Assembly (NCBI GenBank): GCA_019163175.1
Contig: JAFLKN010000030.1
Location: 62,001 to 126,000 of the forward strand
Direction: 5' to 3'
From: Prolixibacteraceae bacterium
Lineage (GTDB): Bacteria > Bacteroidota > Bacteroidia > Bacteroidales > Prolixibacteraceae
Length of the DNA: 64,000 nucleotides
In this document: positions 1 through 7,237 of the stretch, in pieces
Layout: each line of letters starts with the position of its first letter
Position numbering within the stretch: the stretch's first letter is position 1
Position numbers and translations under genes: made by a program
Notes under the pieces: model-generated
Database searches by the model: none
Told to the model about the DNA's origin: nothing
The model's input: only the letters and a program-made list of their open reading frames with translations

Positions 1-1732
1 GATTCCGGAATATCGAGAAAGGTTCATAAATCCGGTAGCCAACCCAAATCACTTCCAGTATGTTATCAGCCTGACGCATGTAGCCCAAATCATTCAATTC
101 CAATCCGGGCGACTTCCAGGTTGTTGCGGCCATAAATTTTAATTTTCCACCTATCTTCGACAGTACAATTTTTCCGCCTTGACCAGATAAACTAGTGCGG
201 GTTGTATCAAGCTGAACATGTGTTGCATCGGGCCGCTGAAATCCATGAATCCACGATTGTTGTGTATTGGTTATGGCTTCGGCGCTACCCTCTACCCTGC
301 TAAAATAGCTGCTCAGGTCAAATTCCCAGTCTTTGTTATGCCATTTATGCACAAAATCAAAACCGCCCGTTAAGGCTGTTTTATGCAGATAATTAAGTTG
401 TTCTTCTTCTACATTCCGGTTTACCATGGTAAACATACCTCCCAAAATCGTATTCCCTTTATCGAAATCTTTTTGTACACGTCCGATGGAATAATTGGTA
501 AAAGGTTCAATCATTTCTGTTCGCCGATGGCCATTGCTTATGTCTGCAAATTCTTCTGAAGTCAGGCTTTCCAAAATTCCAAGCGACCAGCCTTTTTTAG
601 TTTTTCCGGTAATTTTAGCAGCACCCAAAATGCTTGTAAATTCAGGAGCATCAAGATATTCGTTATCATTTAATTCGGGACTATTGTGTGGCCGACGACC
701 AATACGGCGCGAATAAAACAGATTTTCAGCAGCTAAATCTCCATCACCAAACATCAGCGGGAAACTCAGAATGTTTTTCCCTTCGATAAAGAACGGGCGC
801 TTTTCCTGAAAAAATGTTTCAAACGAAGTCAGATTTACTTCTGAAGGATCGGCCTCAACCTGTCCGAAATCCGGATTAATTGTGAAATCGAGCGTGAGAT
901 TATTCGTTAGCCCAATCTTGCCATCGAGTCCAACATCGAGCTGATTTTTTTTGCCCGATTGTTTGAATGGATTGCCCTGTTCCTTCTCGTAACGGTCGGT
1001 CCGGGCCACTACATACGGTGTTAAATCGGCAATTTTTCTCGACTTCAGATTTTTCAGTCCTTTCAATTCGCCAAATTGCGATGCCCAGCCTGCTGTTTTT
1101 TTTGATGATGGCTGCCAAAGACTTACCTCCTGTTTTCTGAAAAGCGAACGTCCAACCTGCAAGCCCCAGGTTTGTTCACTGTTTCCTTCAAACCGCAGCT
1201 GTGTAAGTGGAATACGCATCTCGGCATACCAACCCGACTGATCGCGACTGGTTTTGACCAACCAAATTGGATCCCAGGTTGTATCCTCATTTCCGCCGTC
1301 GTTGCTCGATATAAAATCATATTTGGTTCCTGCAGCATTTACAAAAAACGAAAAGGCAGTTCGCTTGTCGAAATACGAATCGAATTGAACCAATACCAGG
1401 TCGCCGTCTATTTCGTCACGTCGGGTGAGGCGTTGCACAATGCTATCGGCACTGGTATCCCAGGCTTTAAAACCAACATAGATGTAATTTTCGTCGAGCA
1501 AAATAGCAAACTCAGTTTTTTGCCCGGGCTTTTTTCCTTCTGAAGGTTCAAACTGGATAAAATCATCTTGCCAGACGGCTTTTTGCCAGGCAGTTTCGTT
1601 TAAACTTCCGTCTATCGAAAGTTCATTTTTGCTGCATTCGCCTGCATAATATTCTTTTTTAGGCTGAGCTTGGGCAAATGAATAAGTAGTAGTGAATAAA
1701 TATACACTAAGCGCGAGGAATCTTGTTTTCAT
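1..1732 (-). CDS. DUF5916 / CBM9-like domain protein, partial (C-terminus beyond the left edge)
   Basis: I translated this minus-strand frame by hand; it is open from the start at 1732 to the window edge, so only about 577 residues of the N-terminal part are present. It begins with a signal peptide (MKTRFLALSVYLF...SFAQAQ). A family-9 carbohydrate-binding-like domain follows, with the typical opening ELSIDGSLNETAWQKA near residue 40. Further on there is a long region containing NPDFGQVEADPSEVNL and FFQEKRPFFIEG, which is the signature of DUF5916 proteins. These are envelope proteins of Bacteroidota, probably with a C-terminal beta-barrel, and their function is unknown. An in-frame ATG two codons upstream (1738) is an alternative start. 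The gene lies outside the putative island boundary at 4642 and need not belong to the glycan locus. Confidence 0.85.
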   Translation of the reverse strand, partial: MKTRFLALSVYLFTTTYSFAQAQPKKEYYAGECSKNELSIDGSLNETAWQKAVWQDDFIQFEPSEGKKPGQKTEFAILLDENYIYVGFKAWDTSADSIVQRLTRRDEIDGDLVLVQFDSYFDKRTAFSFFVNAAGTKYDFISSNDGGNEDTTWDPIWLVKTSRDQSGWYAEMRIPLTQLRFEGNSEQTWGLQVGRSLFRKQEVSLWQPSSKKTAGWASQFGELKGLKNLKSRKIADLTPYVVARTDRYEKEQGNPFKQSGKKNQLDVGLDGKIGLTNNLTLDFTINPDFGQVEADPSEVNLTSFETFFQEKRPFFIEGKNILSFPLMFGDGDLAAENLFYSRRIGRRPHNSPELNDNEYLDAPEFTSILGAAKITGKTKKGWSLGILESLTSEEFADISNGHRRTEMIEPFTNYSIGRVQKDFDKGNTILGGMFTMVNRNVEEEQLNYLHKTALTGGFDFVHKWHNKDWEFDLSSYFSRVEGSAEAITNTQQSWIHGFQRPDATHVQLDTTRTSLSGQGGKIVLSKIGGKLKFMAATTWKSPGLELNDLGYMRQADNILEVIWVGYRIYEPFSIFRN

Positions 1733-1855
1733 GAACATCGTTTAATAACCTACAAGACTCCCGAAAATTAGTTTCGTTACAACAATTTTTGATTTTTTTG
1801 AAAAAAGATGGAAGTTGGCTCTGACGGAAATGCAATCAATCTCTACCTATTGTCT

Positions 1856-3217
1856 TCATTTCAACTTACTTCCTTCTATAATCAATATCCAATCTTCCAT
1901 TCCGCTATGGTTCATTCCCGGGGTAGAAATAAGTACCGATTTTTTCTTTTTCTTCGGAAACCTCATGTCGATAGGGCTGTATTTTCCTGTGATTGGATCG
2001 AACCAGCGTAGCCTGCAATGCTGACCAAAATCGGGTAATTTAAGTTCCAGCGTTTGTTTTACCGGAGTATAAACAACCGCAAACGATCCGTTTTCAGCAA
2101 CAGAGCAAACGGCATAATCATCGGTCATATAGGTTCCATAGCCTCCGGCCAGTATCTCATGGTCAATGTCGGGTTGCCATTTCCACCACTTTATTTTGTC
2201 AGTCAAAAGCTTCAGAATCGCCATATCTTTACTGCTTCCGTATTCGGTGCAATACGACCAAATTTGTCCATCGCTGTTTTTGTTCCAGATTCCTTCTGCT
2301 CCATAAGCATTCCCCATTCCTCCGGAAAGAATGTTCCACCAGGCTTGCCGGCGAACGACAAACCTGTTACCCCAACGTTCCTTAATCCCATTGGAATCGT
2401 ATTCTTTTGCATCACCAGAATCGTAATAACCTTCGGCCAATTGAACAGGCGTTTTTGGAAAAGCTTTCCAATTGTCGTAATTTATACTGTAAGGATAACG
2501 CTTTCCGTAAGCAGCCGAATAGGCATGCGTCCAGTTCAGGGTAATCCATGAAGCTTGCGGATAAGCTTCCCTACTCGATTGATCGGCTTCGCTGTGGTAG
2601 GCTACAATAGCCTTTCCACCATAAACCTCCTGAATCCCTTTTCCCATTTCGTCAAGTTCATTGCGGACAGGTTCCGGAGCCTGATTTCCCCCAATAAAAT
2701 AGATCACCCGAGGATTGTCTTTATACCGGTTAGCAAACCATATTCCGAATTTTCGGCATTTTTCAGCTCCATTGGCCTGAATAAATTCGTTAAGTGAATG
2801 TTTCCATATTGGGTTGATCATGACCACTAACCCACGATCGGTAGCCTGTCTCACCACCCCATCAACCCTTGCCCAAAATTTAGGCGATGGCTTTAAAATA
2901 TCCCGATTCAGAAAGGCTGAATCTGCCATCGTTTTTACAATTTCAGCAAAAACAGCACTCATTTGAATGGTATTGAATTTACCCGCAACCCTGTTTTCCA
3001 GGTATTCCTTCACTTCCTGATCGGTATAAGCATAAGTCAATGACCAGGCCGTACAAGCTTGGATAAAGAACGGCTTGTCAATGCTCCATTGCAAGTACCG
3101 GCCATTTACCGAAAGCTGCAAAGGGGTTGGTTTGGTCTGAGATAATCCAACGAAGGAACTTAAATACAGGGCAAAAATAAGCAGAGTAAGTTTTCCTGGT
3201 AAAACTTGATTTTTCAT
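1856..3217 (-). CDS. secreted apiosidase-like glycoside hydrolase (DUF4038, GH140-like)
   Basis: This 453-residue protein starts at the methionine at 3217, which is directly followed by a signal peptide (MKNQVLPGKLTLLIFALYLS). An upstream in-frame start at 3313 would bury that signal behind 32 residues. The mature part opens with QLSVNGRYLQWSIDKPFFIQ, the usual start of DUF4038 TIM-barrel proteins. Other family features are FNTIQMSAVF, WARVDGVVRQATDRGLVVMI and a C-terminal beta-sandwich domain ending in VLISTPGMNHSGMEDWILII. GH140 apiosidases cleave apiose from rhamnogalacturonan II, but most DUF4038 proteins have no assigned substrate. The usual GGD at the putative acid/base position reads GGNQAPE here, so activity is uncertain. 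It diverges from the plus-strand namA-like gene across a 254-bp gap. Confidence 0.75.
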   Translation of the reverse strand: MKNQVLPGKLTLLIFALYLSSFVGLSQTKPTPLQLSVNGRYLQWSIDKPFFIQACTAWSLTYAYTDQEVKEYLENRVAGKFNTIQMSAVFAEIVKTMADSAFLNRDILKPSPKFWARVDGVVRQATDRGLVVMINPIWKHSLNEFIQANGAEKCRKFGIWFANRYKDNPRVIYFIGGNQAPEPVRNELDEMGKGIQEVYGGKAIVAYHSEADQSSREAYPQASWITLNWTHAYSAAYGKRYPYSINYDNWKAFPKTPVQLAEGYYDSGDAKEYDSNGIKERWGNRFVVRRQAWWNILSGGMGNAYGAEGIWNKNSDGQIWSYCTEYGSSKDMAILKLLTDKIKWWKWQPDIDHEILAGGYGTYMTDDYAVCSVAENGSFAVVYTPVKQTLELKLPDFGQHCRLRWFDPITGKYSPIDMRFPKKKKKSVLISTPGMNHSGMEDWILIIEGSKLK

Positions 3218-3471
3218 AGGGACACAAGAAATTATATGACTACAGAGTGTTAAAGTTATTGATTTATTTATTTCAGGCTCAGACAAAACACATTCTTTCC
3301 TATTTAAGGTCAAACGAACAGGCTGGCGCTGCTTGTTTCTCTCTTTTCACTTAATCCTATGTGCAACGGAATTCGGAACTATTACCTATATTCACAGATA
3401 AAGTTCAACTTATTGGGTATTCTGATGTTTAAATCAGATCGAAATTTAAACGAATTAAAATAAGCATAGGA

Positions 3472-4539
3472 ATGACATCAAAACTCTTCTCACCGATTAC
3501 ATTAAAGGATATTACGCTTAAAAACCGGCTTGCAGTTTCGCCAATGTGCCAGTATTCAGCCGAAGATGGTTTTGCCAGCGACTGGCATTTGGTACATTAC
3601 GGAAGCCGTGCTGCAGGCGGCGCCGGATTAATTATACAGGAAGCAACTGCAGTTTCTGCAGAAGGTCGGATTACATCGTATGATCTGGGAATCTATAAAG
3701 AGGAACACATTGAGAAATTAAAAAGTATTACAACATTTATTCATCAGCAAGGCGCTGTCGCCGGAATTCAGCTTGCACATGCAGGACGGAAAGCAAGCTG
3801 TGCCCGCCCCTGGGATGGAGGAAAACAACTTAACGAAAACGAAGGGGGCTGGAAAACCGTTGCCCCATCTTCCTGTACATTTAATCCGGAGGATAACGTT
3901 CCACAAACTCTGGATGTTGAAGGAATTAACAAGGTGATTTCCGATTTTAAAACTGCGGCAAAAAGGGCTTTGAAAGCCGGATATAAACTTGTTGAAATAC
4001 ATGCGGCACATGGCTATTTGGTTCACCAGTTTCTTTCTCCTTTGAGCAACCTCCGGACCGATCAATATGGTGGGAGTTTTGAAAACAGAATCCGCCTGTT
4101 GCTTGAAATTGTTAAAGCTGTAAAAACGGAATGGCCACAAAATTTACCACTTTTTGTACGCATATCTGTAACCGATTGGGTTGAAGGAGGCTGGAATATT
4201 ACTGAAGCCGTTAAACTTTCATCGATTTTAAAAACCAAGGGCGTGGATTTGATTGACTGTTCGTCAGGCGGATCTGTACCTTATGCAAAGATTCCAATTG
4301 GGCCAGGCTACCAAGTTGATTTTGCTGAGCGTATTAAGAAAGAGGCGGACATATTAACCAGTGCTGTGGGATTAATAACCGACACTTATCAGGCAGAAGA
4401 AATCCTATCAAAAGGAAAGGCTGACCTCATACTTATTGCCAGGGAATCTCTTCGCGAACCCTATTTTGCACTAAAGGCTGCCAAAGCTTTAGGTGATGAA
4501 ATTGAGTGGCCTTTGCAATATTTTAGGGCTAAAATCTAA
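3472..4539 (+). CDS. namA: NADH:flavin oxidoreductase, Old Yellow Enzyme family (NamA/YqjM-like)
   Basis: This 355-residue cytosolic FMN enzyme reduces activated C=C bonds of alpha,beta-unsaturated carbonyls with NAD(P)H. It has the full family pattern. SPMCQYSA places Cys26 and Tyr28 exactly where YqjM carries its flavin-modulating residues. EIHAAHGYLVHQFLSP holds the two substrate-binding histidines, with NLRTDQYGGSFENR following. The C-terminal part has the phosphate-binding region and LILIARESLREPYFALKAA. Length matches the family. It is the only well-supported plus-strand gene in the window and is followed within 61 bp by a perfect hairpin terminator. It looks like ordinary chromosomal backbone rather than part of the glycan locus. 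Confidence 0.93.
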   Translation: MTSKLFSPITLKDITLKNRLAVSPMCQYSAEDGFASDWHLVHYGSRAAGGAGLIIQEATAVSAEGRITSYDLGIYKEEHIEKLKSITTFIHQQGAVAGIQLAHAGRKASCARPWDGGKQLNENEGGWKTVAPSSCTFNPEDNVPQTLDVEGINKVISDFKTAAKRALKAGYKLVEIHAAHGYLVHQFLSPLSNLRTDQYGGSFENRIRLLLEIVKAVKTEWPQNLPLFVRISVTDWVEGGWNITEAVKLSSILKTKGVDLIDCSSGGSVPYAKIPIGPGYQVDFAERIKKEADILTSAVGLITDTYQAEEILSKGKADLILIARESLREPYFALKAAKALGDEIEWPLQYFRAKI

Positions 4540-4600
4540 GTCCAGCAGCAATAGTTTTTGATTGCAAATTTCCAGAATGAGGGAAGTATTTGTAAAATAT

Positions 4601-4624
4601 AAAAGGGACTTAAAAGTCCCTTTT
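4601..4624. terminator. bidirectional intrinsic terminator
   Basis: A perfect 10-bp inverted repeat (AAAAGGGACT / AGTCCCTTTT) with a 4-nt TAAA loop has A-tracts on one side and T-tracts on the other, so it can work in both directions. It sits just downstream of the namA-like gene and just downstream of the 3' end of the truncated tRNA on the minus strand. It therefore probably ended both transcripts. Confidence 0.85.
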
Positions 4625-4641
4625 AACTATCTGCAAAATCG

Positions 4642-4683
4642 TGGAGAATATCGGAATCGAACCGATGACCTTTTGACTGCCAG
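4642..4683 (-). tRNA. tRNA-Ala(GGC) 3'-half fragment (attachment-site remnant)
   Basis: Read on the minus strand these 42 bases give the anticodon loop CTGGCAG (anticodon GGC), the 3' anticodon strand TCAAA, a variable region, and a T-arm with ATCGG/CCGAT around TTCGATT. They end with the acceptor strand ATTCTCC and discriminator A. The T at acceptor position 70 fits the G3-U70 pair that marks tRNA-Ala. The sequence just upstream on the minus strand (4684-4720) does not form a D-arm or a matching acceptor strand, so the 5' half is missing. Such 3' fragments are what tyrosine integrases leave at the far end of an element inserted in a tRNA gene. Orientation puts the element on the high-coordinate side. 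Confidence 0.8.
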
Positions 4684-5078
4684 TGAGAAAGGCATAATTA
4701 TAAATCATTGATTATATGTGTATTACAAAAGAATGGAAACGCAAAATATTGGATTTTCTAGCATTCTTCAGCACAAAAAGGGCACTCCAGAATATGAGCT
4801 TAATCTTGTCAACATTGACATTTTTTGAAAGGTGAGCTGTGAAGTATCAAATAGCCAATTTCTAAATCACAAAAAGTACCACATTGGTTTAATAAACTAC
4901 TTCCTGTCACCAGATAGGAAGTCTTTAAATCTTCCTTATGACGGGTTTTCAATAATGAATTTTTTTCGGTCATTTTTTGAGACGGTTTACAAACATGAAA
5001 TATCAAAACCACTGTAAAATGGCAATAATCAGGACCTGCAAACAATTTTGGCTTCTTGATTCAGCTAATCATATGTAG
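4684..5078. other. decayed non-coding stretch inside the boundary
   Basis: I see no intact gene here. A 31-codon plus-strand frame (4733-4828, METQNIGFSSILQHKKG...) and a second short frame (about 4886-5017) look like fragments of a broken gene. Neither has a recognisable domain or a convincing ribosome-binding site. They may belong to the same decayed gene as the remnant that follows. Confidence 0.35.
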
Positions 5079-5237
5079 GAACTGATTGACCAGGTATATC
5101 AGTTTAGCCTCATTTATTGGAAATCCGTTAAGCAGCAAAATTTGCCGGTCACAATCACATATCCCGAAATGGTCGCGGAAATGATTCTCAAATTTGAGGG
5201 CAACGGAATCTCCGATTTTGGAAAAGTTAATTTATGA
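5079..5237 (+). pseudogene. possible Piwi/Argonaute C-terminal remnant
   Basis: An open stretch of about 52 codons, with a stop directly upstream (5076) and ending in TGA at 5237, reads ELIDQVYQFSLIYWKS, then VKQQNLPVTITYPEMVAEM, then FEGNGISDFGKVNL. From memory of the family, this resembles the last 50 residues of prokaryotic Argonaute proteins of Bacteroidota. In those, a QVYxFSxxYWKS helix leads to LPVTIxYPExVA and a final FGKxNLWFL; here the last aromatic residues are cut off by the stop. There is no start codon and no upstream Argonaute domain, so this is at best a relic. Its position just inside a tRNA boundary suits a lost island-borne defence gene. The family call rests on recall, not on an alignment. 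Confidence 0.4.
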
Positions 5238-5303
5238 TTTTTCTTGAAAAATGTCGGATTGTAATAAGATAAAACCCCCTTACCGTTTCCAGCAAAGGGG
5301 CAA

Positions 5304-5435
5304 ACCTAACGTTTTGCTGCTATAAGAAGTTGGCGATTTCGGAGACGAAAACTGTCTTCCAGCACTGAACTTGATACGAAGCACAAAACTTCATTTAACC
5401 AATGATCCGCCAATTTCTTGTAGCTGCTGTTAGGC
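5304..5435. other. attC-like integron recombination site (imperfect palindrome)
   Basis: The 132-bp element starts with ACCTAAC (5304-5310), which fits the RYYYAAC consensus. It ends with GTTAGGC (5429-5435), which fits GTTRRRY. Inside these, GCTGCTATAAGAAGTTGGCG pairs with CGCCAATTTCTTGTAGCTGC at 17 of 20 positions, leaving unpaired extra bases on one arm and a central segment of about 70 nt. Length and layout match attC sites (roughly 55-140 bp). No integron integrase is in view. A chance or differently purposed palindrome is the alternative. Confidence 0.5.
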
Positions 5436-5594
5436 GGTCGTTGTATATCGTTTGTCCTCAATTTTTTTTCAGTTGTTTTAAAGAGAATAGTTCGATTTGC
5501 AATGTTATTAACTCAAATCAAACTAATAAGAATTACTATCTTCATGGAGATCGAAACTTCGTTTTATTGTCACTGTCGAAAAGTCGTTTCTCGT

Positions 5595-6161
5595 TCATTG
5601 AAATTTATAATTCAGCCCAAATGCCAAACTCATTAAGTCAGGAAAACCGGGAACAAATGAAGCGGCAAAGTCCAATTTATTATTAAATGCGTATTTATAT
5701 TCAAATTCACCACCATACCATATAAATAAATATTGCCATTTTTTTTCCAATTCTCCTTTGAAACGATTTTGGTTTATATAACCATCCATTTCTAACCAGT
5801 TTCTCCGATAAACCAATGTTGGACCAATGCCACCATATAAGCTATGTTTTCCTGATTTTATAATTTTACCTCTCACTCCAAAATGGCTAAAGCCGCCCAG
5901 TCTTGCTGCGCAGTCAGCATATACAGCTTGGATTAATTTTAAAGACAAAATATCCTTGTATAAAAAATATTCATAAGTAATCTCTCCACCAATATTTAAA
6001 ACAAAATATCCATCTTTATCAAGCTTGTTGGGCATCAGAAAAGAATTGTCATTTTCGCCTTGCGGGTGAATGCTTAATGCAAAGTACTTAATGCCAATAT
6101 TATTTTGAGCAGATAGTTCTGTAAAAACTAATAAAACTATAATTAAACTAAATATTTTCAT
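5595..6161 (-). CDS. small predicted outer-membrane beta-barrel protein, function unknown
   Basis: This 188-residue protein has a cleavable signal peptide (MKIFSLIIVLLVFTELSAQ). It continues with alternating hydrophobic/polar strands such as FLYKDILSLKLIQAVYAD, KHSLYGGIGPTLVYRRNW and FEYKYAFNNKLDFAASF. It ends in an aromatic residue context (FGLNYKFQ), which is typical of small Bacteroidota barrels. I recognise no specific family. It follows the attC-like site, with a perfect 8-bp inverted repeat (TCGAAGTT/AACTTCGA, 6190-6227) in its upstream region. It may be a cassette-type accessory gene. Reading frame and signal peptide are convincing; the role is open. Confidence 0.7.
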   Translation of the reverse strand: MKIFSLIIVLLVFTELSAQNNIGIKYFALSIHPQGENDNSFLMPNKLDKDGYFVLNIGGEITYEYFLYKDILSLKLIQAVYADCAARLGGFSHFGVRGKIIKSGKHSLYGGIGPTLVYRRNWLEMDGYINQNRFKGELEKKWQYLFIWYGGEFEYKYAFNNKLDFAASFVPGFPDLMSLAFGLNYKFQ

Positions 6162-6244
6162 AAAATCATTATTTACTATTTCCCTCTAATCGAAGTTTGC
6201 TTTTTTTACAATGCGGCCTAACTTCGAACTAAAATCTATTCCAA

Positions 6245-6264
6245 GAGCCTATATGATTAGGCTC
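6245..6264. terminator. hairpin between rpiB-like and OMP genes
   Basis: GAGCCTA (6245-6251) and TAGGCTC (6258-6264) form a perfect 7-bp stem with a 6-nt loop, 20 bases beyond the stop of the rpiB-like gene. A run of six T follows on the plus-strand side but none on the minus side. It may therefore be only a weak terminator for the minus-strand gene. Confidence 0.4.
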
Positions 6265-6283
6265 AAAACTGTTTTTTGTATTT

Positions 6284-6874
6284 CTATCCTAACTTAAATC
6301 GGTTTCCTCCTAAACTTTTGGATTTAATTCCAAATGCATTTTTAATGACGGCGGAATTTAATTTTTGCTGCTTATAGAGTTTCATAACAAGATTTCGAAT
6401 TGATGCACCATTTGTTTGCAATTGGGTTGTATTTGGTAAATTTGCTTCAATCATTTCAATCCTTCTTTTGTGACGTCCACCTTCAAATTTGGTTGTTAGA
6501 AAAGCCTCCGTTATCGCCATTGCCTCAATAATATTTAGAAAACGACCAGGCAAGACTAAAATATTGGCATTATTATGCTGTCTGGCAAGGATAGCAATAG
6601 TTTTGTCCCAGCAAAGTGCTGCCCTGATTTCTTTATACTTATTTGCTGTAATTGACATTCCTTGTCCACTTCCACAAATCAAGATGCCAAAATCGCTTTC
6701 GTTATCTTGAACTGATACTGCAACTTGATGTCCAAAAACAGGGTAATCAGTTGACTCTAATGAGTGAGTGCCAAAATCTTTAATTGTTATTGATTTTAGT
6801 TCCAGCCACTTTTTTAGTATTTGCTTAATTTCATATCCAACATGATCGGCGCCTATGCTAATTTTTACTTCCAT
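6284..6874 (-). CDS. rpiB: RpiB/LacAB-family sugar-phosphate isomerase with C-terminal extension
   Basis: The first ~145 residues are a complete RpiB fold: GADHVGYEIKQ (Asp10, His11), the phosphate loop ICGSGQGMSITANK with catalytic Cys67, ARQHNNANILVLPGRF with His100, and the C-terminal FEGGRHKRRIEMI helix. Family members interconvert ribose-5-P and ribulose-5-P, or act on allose-, galactose- or other aldose-phosphates. The cytosolic enzyme normally ends near residue 150. This one continues for about 50 further basic, Asn/Lys-rich residues that I do not recognise and that may come from readthrough into decayed DNA. It is not adjacent to other sugar-catabolic genes. The family call is firm; the exact substrate is not. 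Confidence 0.88.
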   Translation of the reverse strand: MEVKISIGADHVGYEIKQILKKWLELKSITIKDFGTHSLESTDYPVFGHQVAVSVQDNESDFGILICGSGQGMSITANKYKEIRAALCWDKTIAILARQHNNANILVLPGRFLNIIEAMAITEAFLTTKFEGGRHKRRIEMIEANLPNTTQLQTNGASIRNLVMKLYKQQKLNSAVIKNAFGIKSKSLGGNRFKLG

Positions 6875-6912
6875 ATCAGTTTTTTTGATTCTAAAAGTTG
6901 GTTACTATTAAA

Positions 6913-7032
6913 TTATAAGCCCAGCATCTTCATTACTTCTTTATATACATTTTCTCTGGTAAATTGGAAAGGCCGGACTAAAAAACACCTTCCGCCGGGG
7001 ATTATTGAACCATACACGACGGATTTAAGTTT
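6913..7032 (-). pseudogene. C-terminal remnant of an unidentified protein
   Basis: An open frame of 39 codons with no start (an in-frame stop lies at 7033-7035) ends at TAA 6913. It reads SVVYGSIIPGGRCFLVRP then FQFTRENVYKEVMKMLGL, which looks like a real protein C-terminus. It sits 38 bp upstream of the rpiB-like gene and is probably what is left of that gene's former operon partner. I cannot name the family. The rest of the 6875-7237 gap holds nothing else I can support apart from the hairpin near 7200. Confidence 0.3.
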
Positions 7033-7195
7033 TTAAACTTGTGACACTTATGGAACCATTATTGCAAACGGCACAGAGTGGTCAATTTGTCCGGCATGTC
7101 CAACTTATCAAGCAACGCCGCCTGCACTAATAAACATTACTATTAAATTCCCCCAAAATAATTCACTCAGATTTTTTTCACTAGAGCAGAAGAAT

Positions 7196-7226
7196 TCCGT
7201 GTGAAATGATCTACATACTACACGGA
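7196..7226. terminator. weak hairpin downstream of the GH2 gene
   Basis: TCCGTGT (7196-7202) and ACACGGA (7220-7226) form a perfect 7-bp stem with a 17-nt loop, just past the end of the GH2 reading frame. No clear T-run follows on the minus strand, so a terminator role is uncertain. Confidence 0.3.
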
Positions 7227-7237
7227 CTCTATTACGC

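Noticed and set aside
1172..1543. Plus-strand open frame of 123 codons inside the DUF5916 gene
   Set aside because: It lies antisense to a well-supported CBM9/DUF5916 frame and its protein has no domain or signal character.
1858..1960. Poly-lysine stretch (KKKKK) near the C-terminus of the apiosidase-like protein as a frameshift
   Set aside because: The frame continues into a normal beta-sandwich ending (LISTPGMNHSGMEDWILIIEG), so the A-rich run is simply coding.
5436..6222. Calling 5436-6222 a complete integron gene cassette
   Set aside because: Only one convincing attC-like site is present; the GCCTAAC at 6216-6222 has no matching palindrome or GTTRRRY partner, and no integrase is visible.
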